This document shows positions 13,859 to 21,062 of a stretch of 26,410 bases of DNA, one piece after another (the stretch's first letter is position 1; the number at the start of each line of letters is the position of its first letter). Source of the stretch: a virus; IMG/VR virus record IMGVR_UViG_3300031999_007154, positions 1-26,410 of that record. The stretch is one strand, 5' to 3'. The position numbers and the translations under genes were made by a program. The notes under the pieces were generated by a model. That model did no database searches. It worked only from the letters and a program-made list of their open reading frames with translations, and was not told the DNA's origin.

Positions 13859-14086
13859 CTACCGGCCGAGGGGCGTCACCTCGAAGTCCCAAAACCAGTA
13901 CTCGCCCTCCTTGTTCCTGGCGACGGCCGGCGCGACGCCCGCCGTTACCTTGACCCGGTATAGCCACCCGCCGTCGAACTCGCCCATCGTGACGACGCCG
14001 TCGCACTCCTCGCCGAAGTGGTCGCTCTTGATGTGGACCCGCGTGCCGTTCGCCAGGCGCGGCGGGCGTTTCTGCTTCGTGGCCAT
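13859..14086 (-). CDS. Small beta-rich protein, possibly KOW/SH3-like
   Basis: A 75-residue protein starting MATKQKRPPRLANGTRVHIK and continuing SDHFGEECDGVVTMGEFDGG, then WLYRVKV and a WFWDFEVTPLG end. The spacing of Gly and hydrophobic residues (GTRV-I, G-V-MGEFDGGWLYRVKV) fits a small beta barrel of the KOW or SH3 kind, such as bind nucleic acid, but this is inferred from the pattern only. Good AAGGAG before the ATG. Confidence 0.65.
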   Translation of the reverse strand: MATKQKRPPRLANGTRVHIKSDHFGEECDGVVTMGEFDGGWLYRVKVTAGVAPAVARNKEGEYWFWDFEVTPLGR

Positions 14087-14155
14087 AGCATCTCTCCTTG
14101 CGGCGGAATTGCCGGGCTAGGGGTCGCCTGCGGGCGGCCCGTCGCCGGGCACCTC

Positions 14156-14584
14156 CTACCGGCCCGTCCACTCCACCAGGACGCCGCCGTCGATGAGGTT
14201 CCAGCCCCACTGGTCACCCCATGCAGCCGGCGGCCGGATGGTCGCCAGCAGCGCGTCGGTTCCGGTCTGGCGGAGTTCCACCTTGCAGCCGACCTGGGTG
14301 GCGTACCACGCGGGGGCGTCGGTGCGGCAGACGAGGCGGCGGGGCTTCGGGTTCACCACCCGCGTCCAGGGGATGTCGTCGCGCTGGGCGGTGTCGAAGT
14401 TGTTGTTGAAGAACTGCGGGTCCGCCCCGTTGCCGGACCAGTGGCAGGTGCAGACGTGGCGCGGGAAGTCCGGCTCGAAGGTAATCCGGTCGATGACCCA
14501 CTCGTAACCGCCGCGGATGACCACGTCATTCACCCGCAGGTCTTTGCCCAACACGTTCTCGGTCTTGCGTGCTGCCGTCTTCAT
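14156..14584 (-). CDS. Phage protein of unknown function
   Basis: A 142-residue protein starting MKTAARKTENVLGKDLRVND. It contains VVIRGGYEWVIDRITFEPDF, HVCTCHWSGNGADPQFFNNN and a WGWNLIDGGVLVEWTG end. Many Trp and Gly residues suggest a beta-rich fold. No family is recognised. AAGGAG stands before the ATG, and the gene begins 24 bases after the previous one stops. Confidence 0.7.
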   Translation of the reverse strand: MKTAARKTENVLGKDLRVNDVVIRGGYEWVIDRITFEPDFPRHVCTCHWSGNGADPQFFNNNFDTAQRDDIPWTRVVNPKPRRLVCRTDAPAWYATQVGCKVELRQTGTDALLATIRPPAAWGDQWGWNLIDGGVLVEWTGR

Positions 14585-14608
14585 GGTCTGCTCCTTGTTC
14601 TGGTCGCC

Positions 14609-14863
14609 TCAGTCGGCGAAGGTCTGGATGGCCCGCAGGTAGTCGGCCACGTCGCCTGCGGTCCCCTGGTATCCGTCGAGTTCCCGCTGGAGGCGGGCGG
14701 CGGCATACTGCTGGCTGCGCTCGTCTCGGGTGTCGACGTTCAGGTCGAAGATGCCCGCCGCCCCGTCGCCGCGGATGCCGATGACCGCCTTCCCCGCCAC
14801 CTCGCGGGGGGCGATGTTCGCCCAGCCCTTCGTGCCCTCGACCGTCATTCGCGTCACTTTCAT
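14609..14863 (-). CDS. Small phage protein of unknown function
   Basis: An 84-residue protein with a beta-rich first half (MKVTRMTVEGTKGWANIAPR, VIGIRGDGAAGIFDLNVDTR) and a helical second half ending LRAIQTFAD. No catalytic motif. A perfect GAAGGAG precedes the ATG. The leader repeat at 14904-14956 lies directly upstream. Its function is unknown. Confidence 0.7.
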   Translation of the reverse strand: MKVTRMTVEGTKGWANIAPREVAGKAVIGIRGDGAAGIFDLNVDTRDERSQQYAAARLQRELDGYQGTAGDVADYLRAIQTFAD

Positions 14864-14903
14864 CTTGTTCTCCTTCGCGTTGCGTGTTCGCCCCCACCAC
14901 GTG

Positions 14904-14956
14904 GATCAGGGCATGTTTTCGGCCCCAAAGCAAGGCGAATAATGGAGGCAACTGCA
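14904..14956 (-). repeat. Leader repeat, copy 2
   Basis: GATCAGGGCATG, then GGCCCC, GCAAGGCG and GCAAC in the same order as at 13799-13856. It lies 41-93 bases before the start of the 84-residue gene. On the minus strand both copies can be read as IRLA-G----CPD, so a small leader peptide is possible, but no clear start and Shine-Dalgarno site is present for one. Confidence 0.5.
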
Positions 14957-14994
14957 TAATTCTTAATGGCCTACCGGAAGCCTGACGACGGCCT

Positions 14995-15213
14995 TTACCC
15001 AGCCCGCTCGCGGGTGGTCATGCGGTGTCCGCAGTGGCGGCATTCCTTGAGGCGCAGGATGCAGCCGGGCTTGGCACGCGTGTAGATGGTGTAGAAGTGC
15101 CCGCAGCCGCACTTGCGGCAGACGAGGCCCCGGCCGTCGCGGCCCTGGAGGTCCGACAGGCGCAGCGGCTCCTGGCGATCCCCCGCAACCGGCGGATTCA
15201 GGTTCTCGGTCAT
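14995..15213 (-). CDS. Zinc-ribbon protein (Ogr/NrdR-like finger)
   Basis: A 72-residue protein with a zinc ribbon of four cysteines, C32-C35 (VCRKCGCGHF) and C58-C61 (KECRHCGHRMTT), plus extra Cys at 37 and 51. The finger resembles those of phage late activators (Ogr/Delta) and of NrdR, so a transcription role is plausible but not shown. ATG 15213 overlaps the terminase stop as ATGA, so it is translated with the terminase. A decayed paralog lies at 11800-11998. Confidence 0.7.
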   Translation of the reverse strand: MTENLNPPVAGDRQEPLRLSDLQGRDGRGLVCRKCGCGHFYTIYTRAKPGCILRLKECRHCGHRMTTRERAG

Positions 15214-17342
15214 CGCCGATTCCTCTGAAGGTCGCTCAGGCGGATGGCCTTTCGCAGCCGCCGGTCCCTGGCAATCGTCTGGTCCATGCCGGGCAGGGCC
15301 ACGCCGCACATCGACGCCGCCACGGCGCTGCCCACCAGGCAGTCGAACCAGTGGTTGTCGAACGCCCCGGCCCGCGGCTTCCATTCATCTACCCATCGGC
15401 CGCGCCCTTGAGTCTTGATGGGCACCTCGGCCGTCAGGTGCTCGGCGAACAGGCGGTGCTGGTTGGCCTTGCGACCCCAGAGCGAGAGGCACCCGCGGTC
15501 GCCCTTGGCCACAGCGAGCCGCTCGTGGACGAAGGTCTTCCAGTAGTTGGTGTCGTACATGACGTGGCGGGGCATCTTCTTGCCGCGCACGCTTGGGATG
15601 CGCCAGTTGTGGCCGACCTCGTCGCCGGCCTTGCGGCGATAGTCGGCGAACGGGATGTTCGATGCAGTGACGCCGCGTCCGTGGCTCGGCACCAGGATCG
15701 GCGCCCAGGCCGACTCGCGGCAGAAGTGGTACACGGTGTCGGTGGACTTCCCCCAGTTGGCGTCCACCAGGCAGCGGCCGATGCGCATGACGGCCCCGTC
15801 ATCGCGTTCCCACTCGCGGCCGAGCAGTTTCTCCGCCAGAGCGTCGAGGCCGGCGCGGATGGCGCCGCCGAGGTCGGCCCTGGGCGAAGCGCGGCTGAGG
15901 GTGTTTCGGGCGTCCCGCAAGGAGAAGAACGCGCGCTCCTGGTCGGGGTGCGCCCCATAGTCGATGACGTAGCCGGTGAAGTCGTTCCGCCAGGCGGCGA
16001 CCACATAGAACAAGAGTTCCTTCTGCACATCGATGAAGGCCGTCAGGTGCGTGCAGCCGACCGGCACTTCGCCGCGTGCCAAGCCGCTCGTCTTGGCGGC
16101 GATCTGGTCGGCCGAGAGCATCTCCTCGATGCCTTGGTCGTCCACGAGCGGCTCGTTCTGGTACTCCGCGAAGAAGGCGGCCTCGTCGCGGAGTTTCAGG
16201 TTCATCGCGTGCTGGATGGCCGATAGTTCGTCCTCGTTGTGCCGCGCGGGCCAGGCGATGCACGCGCCGCGGTCCATGTCGGCGCGGTGGAGGCGGTAGA
16301 ATTCGGTGGCCTCATCGCCCTTGCGGCTGGCCTTCAGGCTCTCGGCGCGCAACTTGGCGTACTCGTCCCACAACTTCTCGTCGGTGGGGAACGAGTACAT
16401 CATCTTCGTGCGTTCGCCCTGCCACTCGGGGTGCTTGTCGCGGTTGAGGATGGAGTCGGCCATGTCGCCGGGGCGGATGACCGTGCAGCACATGATGGCG
16501 GCGATCTTCTGCCCCGGCCCGGCCATGCCGAGGACATCGCCCGCCAGCACCCGCTCGCGCCGGTATGACTGTGAGACGGACCACGCCGACTCGGTCGTCT
16601 GCGGATCGTCAACCAGGGCCAGCGACGGCCGCAGCACCCGCCCATCCGGCAGCGCGTGGTGTTGGCCGCGGATGTCGCTGGCCTTCAGGCCCGCCGTGGT
16701 GATCACGGCCCCAGCGGCGGCGCTGCCGGGGATGATCGGCAGAACGACACGGTCGGTGTTCCACTCGATGCGGGTGGCCTCGCCCTTGTACGTCTGGCCC
16801 TTCTGGCGGTTGACGATGCGGCCGAGTTTGCGGATGGGATAGACGACCTCCGGCCAGTCCTCAAGCAGCAGGTCGTTGGTCTCCAGCCAGGTCTTCAGGA
16901 CGCCCAGGAGTTCCACGGCCCGCTCGGCCGAGGCGGCCACCAGGCACACGAACGGCCGAGCACCGATGAGGACCGACCACAGGCAGGCGGCCTCGGCGAT
17001 GACCGTCTTGCCGCTGCCGCGCGGCATGGCGTGGGCGAAAAGGCCGCCCTCGCGGACGGCCCGCTCGATCTTCTCGATGGCCCGCAGGTGGTCGGCGGAC
17101 CATTCCAGGTAGAAGACCCGCGACAGATACGTGGTGCAGAAGAACCGGAAGTCGGCGGCGGCGCGGGCCTTTCGATCCGCGTCCACGACCGCAGGAATCT
17201 CGCCGATGTCCTGGGCCTCGGCGGCAATCTGCCGCTGGCGGGCCGCCACGCGGGCCTTGTGCCGTGCGTACCCGCCAACCGAAAGGCGGCGGCTACGACC
17301 GGCCAGGGCCGTCCTGAATTGTTCCAGCACCGAGATCGGCAA
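15210..17342 (-). CDS. Phage terminase large subunit, GpA type
   Basis: A 710-residue packaging motor and nuclease. The N-terminal ATPase shows a Walker-A-like AMPRGSGKT at 105-113 and a Walker-B-like LALVDDPQT at 241-249. The nuclease part has candidate acidic metal ligands at D438 in TAFIDVQKELLFYVVAAW and in the CLVDANWGKST segment. PSHGRGVTASNIPF and YWKTFVHERL also fit GpA-type proteins, which cut phage DNA and push it into the prohead. The usual family size is about 600-700 residues. The start is uncertain: the TTG at 17342 has a GGGGGA upstream and lies inside the preceding ORF, so translation may be coupled. The portal gene would normally follow closely; here it is 13 kb away. Confidence 0.92.
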   Translation of the reverse strand: MPISVLEQFRTALAGRSRRLSVGGYARHKARVAARQRQIAAEAQDIGEIPAVVDADRKARAAADFRFFCTTYLSRVFYLEWSADHLRAIEKIERAVREGGLFAHAMPRGSGKTVIAEAACLWSVLIGARPFVCLVAASAERAVELLGVLKTWLETNDLLLEDWPEVVYPIRKLGRIVNRQKGQTYKGEATRIEWNTDRVVLPIIPGSAAAGAVITTAGLKASDIRGQHHALPDGRVLRPSLALVDDPQTTESAWSVSQSYRRERVLAGDVLGMAGPGQKIAAIMCCTVIRPGDMADSILNRDKHPEWQGERTKMMYSFPTDEKLWDEYAKLRAESLKASRKGDEATEFYRLHRADMDRGACIAWPARHNEDELSAIQHAMNLKLRDEAAFFAEYQNEPLVDDQGIEEMLSADQIAAKTSGLARGEVPVGCTHLTAFIDVQKELLFYVVAAWRNDFTGYVIDYGAHPDQERAFFSLRDARNTLSRASPRADLGGAIRAGLDALAEKLLGREWERDDGAVMRIGRCLVDANWGKSTDTVYHFCRESAWAPILVPSHGRGVTASNIPFADYRRKAGDEVGHNWRIPSVRGKKMPRHVMYDTNYWKTFVHERLAVAKGDRGCLSLWGRKANQHRLFAEHLTAEVPIKTQGRGRWVDEWKPRAGAFDNHWFDCLVGSAVAASMCGVALPGMDQTIARDRRLRKAIRLSDLQRNRR

Positions 17343-17595
17343 CGCGGTCCATCCCCCGCATGATGCGTTCCATCATCCCTTCGCCGCATGTCTCGCCGCA
17401 GTCGAGGGCCAGGTCCTCAAGCACCTGCATCAGGCGGCCGATGAGCGCCTTCACTTCGGCCTGCGTCACCCGCTCGCCGCGCGGGATGTAGCCGGCCCGG
17501 CGGATGGCGTCGTCGATCCACGCGGCGTCGGGCTTGCCGGCAGCGGCAGCCGCAATGAGCGCTTCGACGGTCTTTCGGACGTCGGGGGCGGTCAC
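17293..17595 (-). CDS. Possible terminase small subunit
   Basis: A 100-residue ORF starting MTAPDVRKTVEALIAAAAAG. It is mostly helical, with VTQAEVKALIGRLMQVLEDL and a Gly/Met-rich tail. It begins at an ATGA overlap with the methyltransferase stop and overlaps the terminase start by 50 bases. Position directly before the large subunit suggests the small terminase subunit, which recognises the packaging site, but no helix-turn-helix is obvious, so the role is inferred from place and size. Confidence 0.55.
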   Translation of the reverse strand: MTAPDVRKTVEALIAAAAAGKPDAAWIDDAIRRAGYIPRGERVTQAEVKALIGRLMQVLEDLALDCGETCGEGMMERIMRGMDRVADLGAGTIQDGPGRS

Positions 17596-18950
17596 TCAGC
17601 GGCCTCCGGCGTCAGCGCCTCCCAGTCGCACCCCTGGCCATGCACGAACTCAGCCCAGCGCTGGCGGATGACGTCGCAGTAGAGGGTGTCGAGTTCCATG
17701 AGGTAGGCCCGGCGGCCGGTCTTCTCGCAGCCGATGAGCGTCGAGCCGCTGCCGCCGAAGAGGTCCAGGACATTCTCCCCCGGGCGCGAGGAGTAACCGA
17801 TGGCGCGGACGGCAAGTTCCACAGGCTTTTCGGTAAGGTGAATCATGCTGGCGGGGTTGACTTTCTTGACGGACCAGACGTCGGTCGCGTTCGCGGGGCC
17901 GAAGAACTCGTGCCCCGCCCCCTCGCGCCAGCCGTAGAAACACCACTCGTGGTTGCCCATGAAGTCCTTGCGCGTGAGGACCGGGTGCTCTTTCACCCAG
18001 ATGATGGCCTGCGAGAAGTAGAGTTCGCACTCTTTCAGGACGGGCGGATAGTTGCCGCAGTTCGCGTACCCGCCCCAGATGTAGAAGCAGCGGCCTGGCA
18101 GAAGCACGCGGGCGATATTGCCGAACCAGGCCAAGAGCATCTTCTCAAACGCCTCATCCGAGACGAAATCGTTGACGAGGGGCCGGTCCTTGGGGCGCAA
18201 CTTCTCCGTGGTGGCGGCCTTGACGCCCTGGCGGGCCACGTCGAACGACTGGTGGTGCATCAGGCCACGATGGGCGTCGGACGCCGGGAAGGATGACAGG
18301 CCTGCCGCGATGGCGTTGTTGGACCGCGGCTCGACCTTGACGTTGTACGGCGGGTCGGTGTTCACGAGGTGGATGGGGGCGCCGGCGAGGAGACGATCAA
18401 CATCGGCGGCGCTTGCACTGTCGCCGCACATCAGGCGGTGGTTGCCGAGACGGTAGACCTTGCCCGTCACCGACTTCGCCTCGTCCGGCGGCGCCGGCAC
18501 GGCGTCCTCGTCGGTCTCGCCCTCGTTGACGATCGGCGCAAGGGCGCTGGCCTGCTCGGCCAGGTGCGCGAGGAGCTCCTGCACGCCCGGCTCGCCGCTC
18601 TGGACGTTCTTCAGGAGTTCCGCCAGGGCCACGCCGTCGAGTTCGGCCATCGCCGCCGTGGCGTCGAACGTTGCCAGCAGGTAGTCGGCTTCGGCGTCGT
18701 CCACGTCCAAGATGAGGACGGGCCAGTCGGCGGCGCCGGCCCCGAGGCGGGCATGGCCGTCGATGAGGGTCAACTTCCCGCCGTTGCGCTCGCTGTAGTA
18801 CGCCACCAGGGCCCCGGCGATCCCCACCTCGGCCAGGGCGCCCGCCAGGGCATCCTTCTGGGCCTGCGGGTGGCGGCGGAAGTTGCGGCCGTTCTCCAAG
18901 AGGTCGGCCACGGGCACCCGGCGAAAATCCTTGATGCGGTCACGAATCAT
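17592..18950 (-). CDS. ParB-nuclease-like / DNA methyltransferase fusion
   Basis: A 452-residue protein. The N-terminal 130 residues are a ParB-type domain (VPVADLLENGRNFRRHPQAQ and LIDGHARLGA in place of the usual GHRR/DGHHR box). From about 165 to the end it is a DNA methyltransferase with the motif order of the beta class: catalytic TDPPYNV at 198-204, then the SAM-binding DLFGGSGSTLIGCEKTGRRA at 396-415. DPPY suggests amino-group methylation (N6-adenine, possibly N4-cytosine). Such fusions are common in phages and integrative elements and may protect phage DNA from host restriction. It overlaps the Mom-like gene by 4 bases, so two DNA-modification genes are translated together. Confidence 0.92.
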   Translation of the reverse strand: MIRDRIKDFRRVPVADLLENGRNFRRHPQAQKDALAGALAEVGIAGALVAYYSERNGGKLTLIDGHARLGAGAADWPVLILDVDDAEADYLLATFDATAAMAELDGVALAELLKNVQSGEPGVQELLAHLAEQASALAPIVNEGETDEDAVPAPPDEAKSVTGKVYRLGNHRLMCGDSASAADVDRLLAGAPIHLVNTDPPYNVKVEPRSNNAIAAGLSSFPASDAHRGLMHHQSFDVARQGVKAATTEKLRPKDRPLVNDFVSDEAFEKMLLAWFGNIARVLLPGRCFYIWGGYANCGNYPPVLKECELYFSQAIIWVKEHPVLTRKDFMGNHEWCFYGWREGAGHEFFGPANATDVWSVKKVNPASMIHLTEKPVELAVRAIGYSSRPGENVLDLFGGSGSTLIGCEKTGRRAYLMELDTLYCDVIRQRWAEFVHGQGCDWEALTPEAAE

Positions 18951-19762
18951 TCAGCATCTCCTTTTCTGGCCGCCACTGCGGGCGGTGTTGCGAAGTCGGT
19001 GAAAAGTGGAGCGGCGTCTCGGAACTGCCCCGAGCCCTCGAACCTGGGCGGTTCGCGTGTCTCTCTTGACACCTCCGCCGCTCGCGTTTCCGTTTGACCC
19101 TCGAACGTCCAGACGCAGTCGTCCTTCTTCGGGTAGTCCTGGCCCCAGCGGAACGGCGACTCGCGCAGGAGCCGCTTCCGCAGGCCGTGCCCGCACAAGA
19201 AATGGCAGTACCGGAACTGCCTACCGCGCACGCGCCGGAGGCCCACGCTCAGGGTGAACGCCCGGTCCCGCCGCCCGCAGCGTGTGATCACCTGCCGGGG
19301 ATGCACAACCTCGTTGGCGGCCGTGACGTAGAACTCGGTGCGGATGAACCCGCCGTAAAGCCAGTTGTCGGCCTGGTAGACATAGCCGGGCTTGCCGCGC
19401 ATCCCGTCGGCCCACGAGAAGAGGACCACCCGGCCGGGCTCGCGCTGGCGGATGTACTCGCGGCATAGCCGCAGGAAATGGCTCTCGCCGTTCCTGGGTT
19501 CCGAGTCCAGCATGCACAGGCGGTTCAACTCGTAGTAATCGCTCGTCGTCAGGCTGGGGAACAGCCGCTGGATGGTGTGCCGCGGCCGGACGCCGTAGCC
19601 CCACGACGCCACGCCCACGAGGTCACTGCCCACAAAGCACCCCAGCGACAGCAGGCAGTGCGGCGGCACGCGCACGGCGTAGTGGTGCGCCGCCACAAAC
19701 GCGGCCATGAGGCTTCGCGGCACGGGTTCCACCCGGTATTTCAGGAATCTCTCGGTTTCCAC
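18947..19762 (-). CDS. Mom-like DNA-modification acyltransferase
   Basis: A 271-residue protein whose first 200 residues match the Mom family, GNAT-fold enzymes that put a bulky acyl group on adenines of phage DNA and block restriction (known from phage Mu). Visible family segments are ELNRLCMLDSEPRNGESHFL at 78-97, VVLFSWADG at 112-120, and GKPGYVYQADNWLYGG at 123-138. HHYAVRVP near 26 is the usual N-terminal segment. The last 60 residues are a basic, poorly conserved tail with KKDDCVWTFEGQTE. The start is GTG 19762 behind GGGAG. Mu mom is tightly controlled; the palindrome at 19811-19824 may do something similar here. No Com-like translational activator is seen next to it. Confidence 0.8.
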   Translation of the reverse strand: METERFLKYRVEPVPRSLMAAFVAAHHYAVRVPPHCLLSLGCFVGSDLVGVASWGYGVRPRHTIQRLFPSLTTSDYYELNRLCMLDSEPRNGESHFLRLCREYIRQREPGRVVLFSWADGMRGKPGYVYQADNWLYGGFIRTEFYVTAANEVVHPRQVITRCGRRDRAFTLSVGLRRVRGRQFRYCHFLCGHGLRKRLLRESPFRWGQDYPKKDDCVWTFEGQTETRAAEVSRETREPPRFEGSGQFRDAAPLFTDFATPPAVAARKGDAE

Positions 19763-19810
19763 CGCTATCTCCCTGGGTCGTCAGCCTTGCCCCGCAGTCA
19801 CCACGGCCGT

Positions 19811-19824
19811 TTTCGCGCGCGAAA
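19811..19824. promoter_or_regulatory. Perfect 14-bp palindrome upstream of the Mom-like gene
   Basis: TTTCGCGCGCGAAA is a perfect inverted repeat centred about 56 bases before the GTG start of the Mom-like gene, in a 140-base non-coding gap. It could be an operator for a dimeric regulator. Alternating CGCG may also be a methylation target. No convincing promoter could be fixed around it. Confidence 0.4.
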
Positions 19825-19902
19825 GAATGTGTGTATCCCACCGCGACTCCCTCGCGTGCCCAGTCGCGGCCCAACCGGCGTGGAAGTACCTATTGGCCAT
19901 CG

Positions 19903-20163
19903 TCAATATCTCCGTGGCAGCCCACGTTTGCCCACGTTGGCAACTGCCCGGCTACTTGACGTTGCTCTCGACACGGCTTGCCCTCGCGGCCCCTGCGCCA
20001 ACGTGGGCGCTTCCTTGCCGAACCACTGCCAGACCGGCTCGCCATAGTGGGGCATGACGACCTCGCGACCATTGGCCAGTGTCTCGACCGTCGCCAGGTA
20101 CAGCGCCGCAACGGGCTGCTGCTGTACCGGCAGGTCCAGCGGGATGGCGTCGATGTCGATCAC
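19903..20163 (-). CDS. Small unknown protein, C-terminus doubtful
   Basis: An 86-residue ORF starting MIDIDAIPLDLPVQQQPVAA with ATVETLANGREVVMPHYGEP and VWQWFG. It begins at a GTGA overlap with the RusA stop. The first 55 residues look like a real protein. The last 30 are Ser/Arg/Gly-rich and are encoded by a stretch with repeated GCCCACGTT and its inverse, so the original end may have been lost. Family unknown. Confidence 0.6.
   Translation of the reverse strand: MIDIDAIPLDLPVQQQPVAALYLATVETLANGREVVMPHYGEPVWQWFGKEAPTLAQGPRGQAVSRATSSSRAVANVGKRGLPRRY
19920..20008. repeat. Inverted and direct repeats of GCCCACGTTGGC
   Basis: GCCCACGTTGGC at 19930-19941 has a perfect 12-base inverse, GCCAACGTGGGC, at 19997-20008. 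A further partial direct copy, GCCCACGTT, begins at 19920. The loop is 55 bases. It lies at the 3' end of the small ORF before the Mom-like gene, so it could be a hairpin, a binding-site pair or a rearrangement scar. Confidence 0.4.
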
Positions 20164-20525
20164 GACACGGCCTCCACCACGATCTCGACGCGAGGGTCGG
20201 TGCGGTCCACGTACTGCTCGACGGGCATGTGAATCATGCCAGCGTCGTTGGTGACCACCCGGGCGTCAGCGATGCCGTCGAACGCCGGCTTCAGCGACGC
20301 CAGGAGGTTGTCGCGGTCGCGGCGCCGGCGGGTGCGGAAGAAGAAGCGGGCCGTGACCTTCGCCGCGTGCAATGGGCGACCGGGACGTCCTGCCAAGGCC
20401 GAGAGGTACGCCGCCTCGCGGTAACACCGCACCGCCCTGGCCTTGACCGCCCAGTGCGGCCGGGCATTGGGCGACAACTCCCGCGGCGGCAACGGCAGCA
20501 CGATGACCATCGACGACCCCATCAC
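20160..20525 (-). CDS. rusA: RusA-type Holliday-junction resolvase
   Basis: A 121-residue endonuclease that cuts four-way DNA junctions during phage recombination and before packaging. Features of the family are clear: an N-terminal PLPPRELSPNARPHW segment, acidic active-site residues D70 and D72 in RDRDNLLASLKPAFDGI, the conserved Lys 79 and D94 in RVVTNDAG. E. coli RusA uses D70, D72 and D91. Length is normal (about 120). GGGGAG precedes ATG 20525; ATG at 20510 would give MVIVLPLPP, an equally good N-terminus. Confidence 0.93.
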   Translation of the reverse strand: MMGSSMVIVLPLPPRELSPNARPHWAVKARAVRCYREAAYLSALAGRPGRPLHAAKVTARFFFRTRRRRDRDNLLASLKPAFDGIADARVVTNDAGMIHMPVEQYVDRTDPRVEIVVEAVS

Positions 20526-20544
20526 AACTCCCCTCCCCGGCCAA

Positions 20545-20627
20545 ACATCGAATTACTACTTCTGAATATTTCCTGTTACTCTTCTTCCTGATAACGCCGT
20601 TCTTCTTCTCTTCTGTTCTGTTCTGTG
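20545..20627. other. AT-rich and polypyrimidine tract, candidate origin unwinding region
   Basis: In very GC-rich surroundings, 20545-20573 is AT-rich (TCGAATTACTACTTCTGAAT and following bases). 20598-20627 is an almost pure pyrimidine tract on the plus strand (TTCTTCTTCTCTTCTGTTCT). It adjoins the iteron array at 20628-20687. In lambda, an AT-rich, strand-skewed region next to the gene O iterons is where the duplex opens. The tract overlaps the 3' end of the initiator-like gene, where it encodes a Glu/Arg tail. Confidence 0.45.
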
Positions 20628-21037
20628 GTAGTCGCTTCCGTAGACGCTGGTGTAGACGCCCCTGTAGACGGCCCCGTAGACGCCGCACCCCCCTTGGACC
20701 GCCACCGCCGCTGGCGCTGGGACTTCTGGAGACGTTGCTTCGCCGTCTCCGTGTTCCAGCGGTCGAAGTTGGGGAAGATGAGGCGGCGGTCGTCGGCCTG
20801 GAGCCAGCCGGCGCTCGCCATCGCTGCCCCGAAGCCCGTAATGCGGGCCTGATAGTCCACGTCCTCGATGCCGAGGCCGTCCATGACACCGTCGGTGGTG
20901 TTCTCGTCCACCCACGCCCAGACCATCATGCACGCCAAGACCGCCTCGGCGCGGCTGATGCCGAGCGCACGGCTGATGATGGAGACTTCAGGTTTCGACG
21001 GCAGCGCCTTGTCGAACACAATCCACCCGGTTGCCAC
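20576..21037 (-). CDS. Phage replication initiator-like protein (lambda O-like arrangement)
   Basis: A 153-residue protein starting MATGWIVFDKALPSKPEVSI. The N-terminal 115 residues look like a winged-helix replication domain of the kind found in phage replication proteins: ISRALGISRAEAVLACMMVW, AWVDENTTDGV, and GWLQADDRRLIFPNFDRWN. This is followed by a basic stretch (KQRLQKSQRQRRWRSKGG), a repeat-encoded linker (STGA/STPA/STEA) and a charged tail. GTG 21037 is the start, with GGAG eight bases before it. The linker is encoded by 12-bp iterons, and another iteron array lies just upstream of the gene. This strongly suggests that it binds its own gene region as origin, as lambda O does. It is much shorter than lambda O, and the helicase-loader part is missing. 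Confidence 0.7.
   Translation of the reverse strand: MATGWIVFDKALPSKPEVSIISRALGISRAEAVLACMMVWAWVDENTTDGVMDGLGIEDVDYQARITGFGAAMASAGWLQADDRRLIFPNFDRWNTETAKQRLQKSQRQRRWRSKGGAASTGPSTGASTPASTEATTTEQNRREEERRYQEEE
20628..20687. repeat. 12-bp iteron array inside the initiator-like gene
   Basis: Five consecutive 12-base units on the plus strand: GTAGTCGCTTCC, GTAGACGCTGGT, GTAGACGCCCCT, GTAGACGGCCCC and GTAGACGCCGCA. The core GTAGACGC is kept in most units while the last four bases vary. It encodes the four-residue repeats of the protein linker, but the same core occurs inverted in a non-coding array at 21063-21122, which points to a DNA-level function. Confidence 0.75.
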
Positions 21038-21062
21038 GTCACGTTCTCCGGTGCCGCGCCCT

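Noticed and set aside
19763-19902. Com-like translational activator gene before the Mom-like gene
   Set aside because: No ORF with paired CxxC motifs is present in this gap, and the preceding small ORF lacks cysteines.
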